From a bacterium (GTDB taxonomy: Bacteria; Myxococcota_A; Polyangia; Nannocystales; Nannocystaceae), in contig JANSYI010000047.1 in assembly GCA_024742475.1 (NCBI GenBank), positions 1-56,357 of the forward strand: a DNA stretch of 56,357 nucleotides, in the 5' to 3' direction. The position numbers were made by a program, and so were the translations under genes. The notes beneath the pieces were generated by a model that was given only the letters and a program-made list of their open reading frames with translations, did no database searches and was not told the origin of the DNA. Below, piece by piece: positions 31,746 to 40,001 of the stretch. Numbering within the stretch: position 1 is the stretch's first letter; every line of letters starts with the position of its first letter.

Positions 31746-33163
31746 CCCTCGCTAGAGAGATGGTGGTGCCTGCGGCAAAGCACCCCCGAGCTCGCGCCAC
31801 AGCTGGGACAAAGTCGTCACTGTGCTTCATCGCAAATCGATAGAGCAGTCGATATGCGGTGGCCCCGCGTCCCATCTTCGCCAAAAATCCAACTACCCGG
31901 ATGAGTGCGACACCATCAGCAACTGTGAGCGCAATCTCCATCGCGAGCGCCCAGTCTTCGATCACTTCTTTGGTCGGTGCGGTCCGCTTGAGCGCCTCAC
32001 GCGCGAACAAACCCGCGATGCAGTTCCTGTTTCCGTGGGGGCACTCTGGGTCTCGCCCATCCTCCTCGGGAGCGCCCGGGAGTTCATCTCTCGACGGGTA
32101 GCACTCACTCCTACCGCCTTCAACGGGGAGGCCGCCATCCTCCTTCGCCACTTCATCCTCAACGCGGGGAGAGGGCATCAGGAAGTCCGCCCGGAGATCT
32201 GCCCCATCCCCATCGGCATCGACATACCCGCCTTCGTAGAGAACCTCGAACGCGGCCTCCATCTTGACGAACGCTTCCCGATCGATGGGCTCCTCGCTTG
32301 CCAGCCCCGTCGGATCCACCAACGATAGCGGCCGGTTCTGCACGTAGCTGTACGCGTTCCACGTCCCGACCTCGAGCGCGTCCTCGATCACCGGGTCCAC
32401 GCTCATGAAGCGTCCGACCGCGGGGTCGTACATGCGCCCGCGCATGTTGATGAGCCCCGCGTCGAGCTCGGGCTGATGGCCGGTGAAGCCGACCGGGAGA
32501 TCCTCGAGGTCGGCCTCGTCGAGAAGGAAGTACCAGTTGTCCCCGTCGCGCGCGCGTCCCCAAGGCCCGTACATCACCCTCGACTGCACCGCGGCTTCGC
32601 GGTCGGTGACGGCGTGCGTCGAGCCGAGGTGGTCGTCGTGCACGAAGCTCTTGGTGTTCTCCCATCGCTCGTTCGACGCCAGCTCGGTGCGGTCGGCGAC
32701 GACCTCGGCGACCACGCGCCCCGTCGTGCCCAGCACCGAGATCTTCGACTGGCTCAGGCTGCTGCCCTCGAAGCGCAGCTCGTACGTGGGTGAAACGTTG
32801 TACGTGGCCTCGTTGGCCGCTGCCTCCTCGCGGACCACCCGCGTGCCGTCTGCGTCATACAGCAGCGACCATGCGTCGCCGTTCCGGTTCAGCGAGCGCA
32901 CCTTATTCTGCGCCGTCCACGTCAGCGTGCGCTCCCCGTCGGAGAGCACGTTGCCGTTGTCGTCGTAGTTGTACGCGTTTGCGCCCACGGAGGTCAGCCG
33001 ATCCGTCGGGGCCTCGTAGATGTACGTGCCCTGCCCCGACTTCTGGGTGATGTTACCCAACACGTCGTACTGCGTCTCCTGCGTTGCGCCACCCCAGCTC
33101 GACGTGCGCAGCCGGTGCGCGTCGTCGTAGGTGAAGCTCTCGCTCTGCCCGACGTTGTGGCTT
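31732..33163 (-). pseudogene. Rhs/YD-repeat core, 5' truncated and frameshifted
   Basis: The frame carries YD repeats (FTYDDAHRLRTSSW, YDVLGNITQKSG, YNYDDNGNVL) and then the Rhs core end: GFTGHQPELDAGLINMRGRMYDPAVGRFMSVDP, NAYSYVQNRPLSLVDPTGL. Upstream of 33063 (first GTG) the same frame stays coding to 33163, where it runs directly into the 100-bp repeat. Thus several hundred to over a thousand N-terminal residues of a normal Rhs protein are missing. The frame stops at 31732 within the Hint start (CFAAGTTISLARVGKN) because of one extra base or an error in a run of five A. Probably an orphan Rhs tip left by recombination. Confidence 0.8.
31733..31741 (-). other. frameshift point inside the Hint domain (A5 tract)
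   Basis: The minus-strand sequence is GGC AAA AAT TGA in the Rhs frame; the next frame gives ATT GAG (IEDV). Removing one A, or adding two, joins the Hint halves. It may be a sequencing error, a mutation, or a +1 slip. Confidence 0.55.
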
Positions 33164-33263
33164 CGTTCAGAGGGCCCGAACGTCCGCGATTCGGAAGTTC
33201 GGCCTGCCTGAACGAAACACAGAGCGCGCGAACGTCCGCAAGTCGGAAGTTCGCGCGCGCTGA
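33164..33263. repeat. 100-bp double-hairpin repeat, copy B
   Basis: Copy B, same orientation as copy A. Its outer bases GTTCAG and CTGAAC form inverted ends, and its second hairpin (CGCGCGAACGTCCG with CGGAAGTTCGCGCG) is nearly perfect. Where copy A has a C-G pair, copy B has G-C. It directly abuts the truncated Rhs reading frame. Confidence 0.85.
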
Positions 33264-33301
33264 ACCATCCATCTGTAGCCGGCCGTTTCTCGACGCCTGC
33301 G

Positions 33302-34216
33302 TCAGAACCGCAGCTGCACGCCCGATGGACCCGCGGACACGCGCTGCGCTTCGCGTCCGCGGCGGATTCCGACGCCGAGCAAGACGGCGCCGGTCACCAA
33401 GAGCGTGCCTCCGATGGCCGCCCCAACCGCACCCCCGGTGAGGGTGTCGTAGTCGAACTGGCAGCGGCCCGTCGCGTCCTCGTTGCACGTGCGCTGATAG
33501 GGCCTGCCATGCAGCACGAGCAGGGGCACACCCGCCGCCAACGCCACCACCGACGCCGACAGGCTCGCCACGCCCGCGATGCGGAGGACACGACCGTTCG
33601 GTGGTGGCTCGTCGGGGACGGGCACGAGCCGCAGCGCAATCTCCTGCTGCACGCCGTCGATCGCCTGCACCTCGAACGACTGCGGGAGGAAGCCGGGCAT
33701 CTTGGCCTCGACGAGATGCTGCCCCGGCTCGATCTCGACCTCGATCGGCGTCACGCCACGCGATGACGAGTCGACGATCACCTCGACGCCCGGGGGCGTG
33801 CTGCGAAACATCAGGACCGGTTCAGACGCGCCGAGCTGCTCGATCCGCGGCGCGAGCACGGCCGCCCGCGCCTCGATCTCGTCGATCGCCTCTTCGACCC
33901 CACACAGCTCGCAGAACCCCTCGGTGCTGGCCACCACTTCGTCCTCACCGGGACGTCGAACCTCGAGCCGGACGGTGTAGTCGCGCTCGACGATGGTGAG
34001 CGCTCCGGTGACCACGAAGTCCGCGTCGCAGCCATCCTCGGCGCACGCCTCGACGGCCCCGCGCGCGAGTCCCGTGCGCACGGCCGCGTTCGCCGACGCC
34101 CGAAGCTCTTCGGGCATCGTGCCCTCCACGGCCAGCGGCTCGATGTCGACGGTCGACGTGCGCGAGCTGGGGGCGGCCAAGATCGCCGCAACCGCAACGC
34201 TGAGCGCAGCACTCAC
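33302..34216 (-). CDS. PEGA-domain membrane protein (304 aa)
   Basis: An N-terminal signal or anchor is followed by a beta-rich part with Cys pairs (EACAEDGCDADF, EGFCELCGVEEA). A PEGA domain follows: LMFRSTPPGVEVIVDSSSRGVTPIEVEIEPGQHLVEAKMPGF. Two membrane helices lie near the C-terminus (ASLSASVVALAAGVPLLVLHG; GGAVGAAIGGTLLVTGAVLLGVG). Such proteins are common in myxobacteria, often with kinases and the envelope. I start at GTG 34216, with TAACAT eight bases before it. The alternative ATG 34234 leaves only 12 bases to the divergent gene. Confidence 0.85.
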   Translation of the reverse strand: MSAALSVAVAAILAAPSSRTSTVDIEPLAVEGTMPEELRASANAAVRTGLARGAVEACAEDGCDADFVVTGALTIVERDYTVRLEVRRPGEDEVVASTEGFCELCGVEEAIDEIEARAAVLAPRIEQLGASEPVLMFRSTPPGVEVIVDSSSRGVTPIEVEIEPGQHLVEAKMPGFLPQSFEVQAIDGVQQEIALRLVPVPDEPPPNGRVLRIAGVASLSASVVALAAGVPLLVLHGRPYQRTCNEDATGRCQFDYDTLTGGAVGAAIGGTLLVTGAVLLGVGIRRGREAQRVSAGPSGVQLRF

Positions 34217-34224
34217 GCGGGCGC

Positions 34225-34230
34225 ATGTTA
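34225..34230 (-). promoter_or_regulatory. -10 box of a leaderless promoter for the PEGA gene
   Basis: TAACAT on the minus strand, eight bases before GTG 34216. The alternative ATG 34234 would overlap this box. Confidence 0.45.
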
Positions 34231-34246
34231 GCATCGCTGCGAGCCC

Positions 34247-35656
34247 GTGGTGCGTCGCTGTTCCCTGCTCCTCTTGCTGACCTCGGCCTGCCTGGTTCAG
34301 GACCCGCAATGGGAGCCCCCCGCTGAAGGCCCGAGCGGCACCTCTGAAGGCACGACGGGAACCAGCGGCATGGACGCGTCCACGACGGGCGTCACCCCAT
34401 CGGGGTCGGGCTCCGAAACCGACACGATGGGCAGCACCACGGGCAGCGTGCCCGACCCTCAGGTAGCCGACGGCTGCGACCCGCTGGGCGAGCTTCCTGC
34501 GGACGCGATCATCGTGGGGCCCGCGGACAACGCAACGCTCGACTCGGTGATCGAAGGTGCAGCCCCGGGCACGACGATCGCGTTGGAACCGGGTTTCTAC
34601 GATCGCTCCGGCCAGCCGATCCTGTTCATTCGGACCCACGGCATCACGCTTCGTTCGACCAGTGGCAACCCCGAGGACGTCGTGCTCGACGGCGGAGGCG
34701 AAGGCACCTCTCGGCTCATCAGCATCCTCGCCGACGACGTCACGCTCGCGGAGTTCACGGTCCAAAACAGCGCGTCGAACTTGGTCGAGGTCGGTGGCGA
34801 GGCGGGGACGATCCTCGCGAGGCCGACCATCTACCGCATGCGGTTCCTCGACTCCGTGAACACACTGCTCGACGTCGGGGCGGAGGAGCGCGGCTGGACG
34901 GATGACGGATCGGTGGCGTGCTCCTACTTCGGGTTGACCGCCGGGTTCCGAGAAACGGTGCCCAGCTGCGGCGGCTTGGCGGGGGTTCGCCTCTCCGGAG
35001 CCGCACGGTGGGTGGTCCGCGACAACACGCTCGAAGGGTTCTGGTGTTCCTCCGCCGCCTACGCGGCCCTGACCGCCAACCTCGGCTCGAGCGACACCCG
35101 CATCGTCCGCAACCTGCTTCGCAACAACCATCGCGGGATCCTTCTCGGTGGCGACAACGATGGCCAGGGTCGGCCCGAGCCCGACGGCGACCAATGTGGG
35201 ACGCCCGACGGCGTCACCTGGGGACACGTCCGGGGCGAGGTCATCAACAACGTCATCTGGGTCGACGATGATGCGATACCCGCGCTCGACTCGATGATCG
35301 GCTTCTGGCATGTGTGCGCTGGAGTCGCAGCGCACAACACGTCCTATGTCACGCTGCCCACGTTCAATGGGATCGAGTGGCGCTACCCCGATACGTCGGT
35401 GACCATCGCGAACAACCTCATCTCCACCACGCTCCAGGAGCGCAACGGCGCGGTCGCGCTGGGCGTCGATACGAACGTCGTGGGCGCGACCGCAGCGGAC
35501 TACGCCGACGCGGCCGGCGGAGACTTCCGCCTCGCCACGGACTCGGTGGCCCGCGACGCAGGAATCGCTGTGCCGGGGACTCCGGTCCCCCATGACCACG
35601 ACGGCAACCCCCGAGTCGGGCGGCCCGACGTGGGCGCGTTCGAATTCCAACCGTAG
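34247..35656 (+). CDS. right-handed beta-helix lipoprotein (469 aa)
   Basis: GTG 34247 gives MVRRCSLLLLLTSAC, a lipoprotein signal. A Ser/Thr/Gly linker covers about 20-70. A long run of parallel-beta-helix rungs follows (PGTTIALEPGFYD, GITLRSTSGNPEDVVLDGGG, NLLRNNHRGILLGGDND, VTIANNLISTT), as in pectate lyase-like or choice-of-anchor proteins. It ends with the common DPDGNPR-type tail (HDHDGNPRVGRPDVGAFE). It probably binds or degrades polysaccharide outside the cell. A second GTG at 34250 is possible. Divergent from the PEGA gene. Confidence 0.85.
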   Translation: MVRRCSLLLLLTSACLVQDPQWEPPAEGPSGTSEGTTGTSGMDASTTGVTPSGSGSETDTMGSTTGSVPDPQVADGCDPLGELPADAIIVGPADNATLDSVIEGAAPGTTIALEPGFYDRSGQPILFIRTHGITLRSTSGNPEDVVLDGGGEGTSRLISILADDVTLAEFTVQNSASNLVEVGGEAGTILARPTIYRMRFLDSVNTLLDVGAEERGWTDDGSVACSYFGLTAGFRETVPSCGGLAGVRLSGAARWVVRDNTLEGFWCSSAAYAALTANLGSSDTRIVRNLLRNNHRGILLGGDNDGQGRPEPDGDQCGTPDGVTWGHVRGEVINNVIWVDDDAIPALDSMIGFWHVCAGVAAHNTSYVTLPTFNGIEWRYPDTSVTIANNLISTTLQERNGAVALGVDTNVVGATAADYADAAGGDFRLATDSVARDAGIAVPGTPVPHDHDGNPRVGRPDVGAFEFQP

Positions 35657-35675
35657 GCGCCACCGCTTCATTTGC

Positions 35676-35681
35676 TACGCT
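35676..35681 (+). promoter_or_regulatory. -10 box of a leaderless promoter for the FHA-LuxR gene
   Basis: TACGCT, identical to the box before 22211, six bases before the ATT at 35688. Confidence 0.45.
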
Positions 35682-35687
35682 GAACCC

Positions 35688-36275
35688 ATTACGGACGCGG
35701 ACCACACGACGCCGCTCGAGCGGCCCCCACGCGAGGCCCCCACGAGGACTCCCGTGCTCGTCGGTATCGACGCCCAGACGGTGGGCATGGTCGTCGCCGT
35801 CGAACACCCGCTGTGGATCGGCCGCGACGAGGACGCCGGGGTGTGCGTCCCCTTTGAAGGCGTCTCCCGGAGACACGCCGAGCTTCTGCCCACCCCGGAG
35901 GGAATCCGACTTCGAGACCTCGGCTCCACCAACGGCACGGCGGTCAACGGGGCGGAGGTCACCGAAGTGTTCCTCACGCCGGGTGACCGACTCCAGCTCG
36001 GGTCGGTCGAGTTCGAGTTCCGCATCGAGACCCGCGCCGGCCTCATCGAGGTTCGCGACCGCGCCGTCGCGCGGCAACGGGTGGCGCAGCTCTCTCCGCG
36101 CGAGCGCGAGGTCGCCTTGGCCATCGCCCGCGGCCTCAAGAGCGCCGAGATCGCGAAACAGCTCCACATCAGCACCCGCACCGTAAACACCCACCTCGAG
36201 CACATCTACGAGCGACTCGAGCTCCGAACGCGGACCGCACTGGCCGGCCTCGTCGCACGAGCGGGGCTGCAGTGA
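35688..36275 (+). CDS. FHA-domain / LuxR-type DNA-binding regulator (195 aa)
   Basis: The FHA phosphothreonine-binding domain is at about 22-118: VLVGIDAQTVGMVVAVEHPLWIGR, GVSRRHAELL, LRDLGSTNGTAVNG. A GerE/LuxR helix-turn-helix follows: LSPREREVALAIARGLKSAEIAKQLHISTRTVNTHLEHIYERL. The fusion suggests a transcription factor that binds phosphorylated proteins, such as the kinase encoded by the next gene (4-base overlap). The start is uncertain. The frame is open from ATG 35592 inside the previous gene. GTG 35754 has an AGGA site. The ATT at 35688 follows TACGCT by six bases and gives MTDADHTTPLE, which I prefer. Confidence 0.85.
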   Translation: MTDADHTTPLERPPREAPTRTPVLVGIDAQTVGMVVAVEHPLWIGRDEDAGVCVPFEGVSRRHAELLPTPEGIRLRDLGSTNGTAVNGAEVTEVFLTPGDRLQLGSVEFEFRIETRAGLIEVRDRAVARQRVAQLSPREREVALAIARGLKSAEIAKQLHISTRTVNTHLEHIYERLELRTRTALAGLVARAGLQ

Positions 36276-38458
36276 CCGCAGTACCTCCGCATTCCGACGA
36301 TGACCTCACGGGGATCCTGCCGGGCGGATCCGCGGCGGCACAGCGGGCGCGCCTCGTCGAATCGGGTGACGAGGCCCAAACCGTCCCCGTCACCGTCGGC
36401 CATACAGCCCCGGCTCCTCAGACCACGCCCCGTCCGCTGCTGCTCCCCGGCACCGTGATCGACCGCTACATCGTCGTCGAGCACCTGGGCTCGGGTGGCC
36501 TGGGCGACGTCTACAAGGCCTACGACCCGGAGCTCGACCGCCGCATCGCGATCAAGATCCTTCGCGCCGACGTGCTGGAGGCCGAGGCGAAGCTCGGGCT
36601 GCCACGTGACCGGCTCCACCGCGAGGCCCAAGCGCTGGCCAAGCTGCGGCACCCCAACGTCGTCGCAGTGCACGACGTCGGCCAGTCGAGCGAGGCGGCG
36701 TTCATCGCCATGGAGTTCGCCGACGGTCTACCGCTCCACCGCTGGGCGAAGGCGACCTCGCCCAGCTGGAGCCGCGTCCGCGACGTGTTCCTCGATGCGG
36801 GGCGTGGCCTCGCAGCAGCCCACGCCGCCGGACTCGTCCACCGAGACTTCAAGCCCGAGAACGTCGTCGTTGGGCAGGACGGCAGCGTCACCGTGCTCGA
36901 CTTCGGCCTCGCTCGTGCCGCGAGCGTGTCGCTCGACACCGCGACGGTCCTGCAGCCTCGCGGCGACTCCTCCCTGCTCCATCGCGAGGTCACCAGCCAC
37001 GAGGTCATGCTGGGCACGCCCGCATACATGGCGCCCGAGAGCTTTCGCCGCGGAGAAACATCGCAAGCGAGCGACCAGTTCGCTTTCTGCGTTTCGCTGT
37101 ACAAGATCCTCTTCGGCGACTACCCCTTCGAGCGCAACACCGTCGCGAAGTACGTGGAGGCGGTCGAAGCGGGCAACTTCACCACGCCCAACCGTGACGT
37201 GCCGCGGTGGCTCGTGCGGGTGATCGCCCGCGGCATGGCGGCTCGCCCCGAGGCACGCTTCCCCACGATGGAAGCCCTGCTTCGCGCGCTCGAAGGCGAT
37301 CGCCTCCGTCGCAAGCGGAGGCGGCTGGCGTTCCTGCTCACCGTGCCCCTGCTCGGTGTGGCTGTCGGCGCGGGCGCCTGGCTCTGGCGCCCCGAGCCCA
37401 CCGCCGAAGAGCTCGCAGAGTCCGACCTGATCGCCCGAGCGGCTCGCGAAGCCGCAGCGCGCGGAGACTTCGTCTACCCGCCCGCGGCCGACCCGGACGC
37501 CCCGACCGCGCTCTCCAACGTGCTCGAGCTCGAAGAGATCGAGGGCCCTGCCGCCGCCGATGCGCTCGAGACCGCCGCAGTGCTGCGCTCCGAGTTCAGC
37601 GGCGCGCTGATCAAGTTTGGCGATCGCTACTACGACATGGAGGGCGGCCGCCCCTTCGCGGCCGACTTCTACGCGATGGCGTTGATGTTCGACGCCGACA
37701 ACGAGCACGCCGGTGAGCGCTCTCAGATCACCCCGCTGCAGCGCGATGCGGTGATCGAACGCGCGCGGACCAAGAGCTTCTCGGGCCCAGAGCTCGCAGC
37801 CGCCGAAATCCTCTCGGCCCTCACGGACGAAGAACCGCAGCGCCGTCAGAAGAAGCTTCAGAAGCTTCTCGACGACGACGCACCCACGGGCCTGACGACG
37901 CGCGCAGCTTTGGCAGCGATCGTCGAACCCGTACGCCCGGCCCCGGCCGACGCCCCGCCACCGGTGCCAACGCCCGCTCCCGCGGAGGATGACGAGCCCC
38001 AAGACGACGTCGTCATCGACCTCGACGAGGCCGCAGCCGACCCGCAGACTCCGCCTCCGTCCTCCGAGACCGAGCCGGCGCGAACGCAGCAGCCCAAGCT
38101 CGCCGCCGCCGAGGTCGAACGGGGCGACGCACAAGCCTCGAAGGGTCGCTGGGCCGCAGCCGAGCCGCACTACCACCGCGCGCTGCAGTTCGACCGCCGG
38201 AGCTTCGGCGCGCACGCGGGCCTGGCCCGCTGCAAGTTCGAGCGAGGTCAGTACGCACAGGCGGTGCGGTTCGCCCAGAAGGCGACCAAGATCCGCCCGC
38301 GTTCGGCCGCGGCGCACCTGCAGCTCGGCGACGCCCACTTCAAGACGCTCGACTATCCCGCCGCACGCAAAGCGTACGAACGCGCCGAGAAGCTGGGCGC
38401 GAAGAAGGCGGCCAAGAAGGGTCTCGACCGCCTTTCGAACCGGCTTCAGCCGGAGTGA
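36272..38458 (+). CDS. membrane Ser/Thr protein kinase with C-terminal TPR domain (728 aa)
   Basis: A Hanks-type kinase occupies about 65-340: GSGGLGDVYKA, Lys95, HRDFKPENV with Asp192, DFG 210-212, LGTPAYMAPES. One membrane helix spans about 352-372 after an Arg/Lys stop. The exported part has a variable region, then a Pro/Ala/Asp linker (about 555-600). TPR repeats fill 620-728 (GRWAAAEPHYHRALQFDRRSFGAHAGLARCKFERGQYAQAV). It is coupled to the FHA-LuxR gene by GTGA. The kinase could phosphorylate the FHA partner and report periplasmic protein status to transcription. That is inference from arrangement. Confidence 0.93.
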   Translation: MTAVPPHSDDDLTGILPGGSAAAQRARLVESGDEAQTVPVTVGHTAPAPQTTPRPLLLPGTVIDRYIVVEHLGSGGLGDVYKAYDPELDRRIAIKILRADVLEAEAKLGLPRDRLHREAQALAKLRHPNVVAVHDVGQSSEAAFIAMEFADGLPLHRWAKATSPSWSRVRDVFLDAGRGLAAAHAAGLVHRDFKPENVVVGQDGSVTVLDFGLARAASVSLDTATVLQPRGDSSLLHREVTSHEVMLGTPAYMAPESFRRGETSQASDQFAFCVSLYKILFGDYPFERNTVAKYVEAVEAGNFTTPNRDVPRWLVRVIARGMAARPEARFPTMEALLRALEGDRLRRKRRRLAFLLTVPLLGVAVGAGAWLWRPEPTAEELAESDLIARAAREAAARGDFVYPPAADPDAPTALSNVLELEEIEGPAAADALETAAVLRSEFSGALIKFGDRYYDMEGGRPFAADFYAMALMFDADNEHAGERSQITPLQRDAVIERARTKSFSGPELAAAEILSALTDEEPQRRQKKLQKLLDDDAPTGLTTRAALAAIVEPVRPAPADAPPPVPTPAPAEDDEPQDDVVIDLDEAAADPQTPPPSSETEPARTQQPKLAAAEVERGDAQASKGRWAAAEPHYHRALQFDRRSFGAHAGLARCKFERGQYAQAVRFAQKATKIRPRSAAAHLQLGDAHFKTLDYPAARKAYERAEKLGAKKAAKKGLDRLSNRLQPE

Positions 38459-38464
38459 AGCCGC

Positions 38465-39988
38465 TCAGGCCTCGAAGAGCGCGTCGATACGGCCCGACAC
38501 CTCGCCGAGCGTGTCCCCTTCGTAGCCGACGGCTTGCATGCACGAGATGAGGTTCTGCGCGGGGTGTGCTCCGCCGGTGTCGATGTGCTTGCCCGGCTCG
38601 AGTCCGCCGGCTCGGCCCGCGACGAGCTGGACCATCTCTTCGACTGAGTGGGTGGCGTTGTCGGTGACGCCGTCGTTGAGCTGCAGGCCGTGCCCGGCCT
38701 CGGTCATGAAGACGATCGCGCTGTTGTCGAGCACGTTGCCCGCCCCCTCGGGCGTGTCGCGGAGCTTGCGGACCAGCTCCCCCCAGATGTCGACGTGCCA
38801 GCTGAGCATGGTGCTGACCGCGAGCTGACCGCGGTTCTCGGCGTCGCCGTTGTGGCCGACCTCGTGGAGGTCGGCGCGAATCGGAATGCCGAGGTCGCTC
38901 GAGACCGGGTAGACGTTCATGTGCGACTGGAACGTCGTGATCTGCAGCGTTGCAACGCGGGTGAGGTCGCAGACGAACGCCATGTGGATCAGATCCGCCA
39001 TCACGCGCGCCCGGAGGTCCTCGTTGCTGTAGCCGGTGTTTGTGTCGATGGTGTCGCTGCTCGACCCGGCGTTGTCACCACCGATCGGTGGGTCCTGCCC
39101 CGGATCGCCAGGCACCTGGCAGGCCGCGACGGTGGGGTCGATGCCGCTGATGCGCAGCTCGAGCTGACGGATCTCGTCGAAGTGACGCTCGAGGCGGATG
39201 CGGTCGGCCTGCCCCACCTTGCCGAGGATGGCTTCACGCTTGGCCGTGATCAGGTCGAGCACGGAGCGACGCCCGCGAAGCTCGAAGTCGAGGCGCGCCG
39301 CGTCTTCGGCGTTGTCGGGCGTGAAGTTGCCGAACAACGTCATGAACGCCGTCTGCGGGCTGGTCTGCGCTTCGACCGGAGCCCCCGCGTCGGTGTACGA
39401 GAGGTACTGCCGCCCCGCGTAGCTGCTGCCGCCGAGGTACCACGACGGCTGTGCGCGTAGCACCAACGAGTCGTAGAGCGTGCCCGGGTTCACCTGCGCG
39501 ATGACCTGGTCGGACGTGATGCCGTTGGCGCGAAAGGAGTACGTGTCCGAACGCGTGCCGCTGAGCAGCGGGCTGCATCCGCCCCCGTGAAAGTCACGGA
39601 ACGCGCCGCCGGGCGGGACCGCCGAGGCGTCGACCGACGAGGCGTTCCAGGGGATCGCCATGCCGGAGAGCACCGTGAAGTCGTCGCGAAGGTCGGCGAC
39701 GGGCATCAGGGGCGTCGTGATCTCGTAGTCGGACCCCGTCTGGGCGGGCGCGATGAAGTGGCCGTCCTCCTCGTAGGTCTTGCCGCCGATCCGCTGTCCG
39801 TTCTTCTCCCAGTGGTCCCCGCCGAGGGCCTGCCCGGCGAAGACGATGGCGTAGCGGTTGGGAGCCTCCGACCCACCGTGGGCCAGTGCCACGCCGTGGT
39901 CGTCGAGCATGCACTCGAGCACGGGAAGCGCCACGGACACGCCAGCGGCGCCGCGAAGGAAGGTTCGTCGATCCATTCGATGGCTCAT
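38465..39988 (-). CDS. DUF1552 secreted protein (507 aa)
   Basis: A Tat-type signal (MDRRTFLRGAAGVSVALPVLE) is followed by the DUF1552 domain: NRYAIVFAGQALGGDHW, PLMPVADLRDDFTVLSGM, FRDFHGGGCSPLLSGT, SSDQVIA-like TSDQVIAQ, GRRSVLDLI, RLERHFDEIRQLE and an alkaline-phosphatase-like end (NSAIVFMTEAGHG). The substrate is unknown. Sequence relatives are sulfatase-like or phosphatase-like proteins paired with DUF1592 cytochromes. It overlaps the upstream partner's stop with its ribosome site (GAGGGG at 39998-40003) and is translationally coupled. ATG 39988 is chosen over 40039. Confidence 0.9.
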   Translation of the reverse strand: MSHRMDRRTFLRGAAGVSVALPVLECMLDDHGVALAHGGSEAPNRYAIVFAGQALGGDHWEKNGQRIGGKTYEEDGHFIAPAQTGSDYEITTPLMPVADLRDDFTVLSGMAIPWNASSVDASAVPPGGAFRDFHGGGCSPLLSGTRSDTYSFRANGITSDQVIAQVNPGTLYDSLVLRAQPSWYLGGSSYAGRQYLSYTDAGAPVEAQTSPQTAFMTLFGNFTPDNAEDAARLDFELRGRRSVLDLITAKREAILGKVGQADRIRLERHFDEIRQLELRISGIDPTVAACQVPGDPGQDPPIGGDNAGSSSDTIDTNTGYSNEDLRARVMADLIHMAFVCDLTRVATLQITTFQSHMNVYPVSSDLGIPIRADLHEVGHNGDAENRGQLAVSTMLSWHVDIWGELVRKLRDTPEGAGNVLDNSAIVFMTEAGHGLQLNDGVTDNATHSVEEMVQLVAGRAGGLEPGKHIDTGGAHPAQNLISCMQAVGYEGDTLGEVSGRIDALFEA

Positions 39989-40001
39989 CGTCGTGGTCCC
40001 C

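Noticed and set aside
32994..33488. 164-residue minus frame running through the 100-bp repeat
   Set aside because: It is in the wrong frame for the Rhs core and contains the repeat hairpins; the coding part is the other frame ending at 33163.
33302..35671. 789-residue minus frame
   Set aside because: Upstream of the PEGA start it is the antisense of the beta-helix lipoprotein gene.
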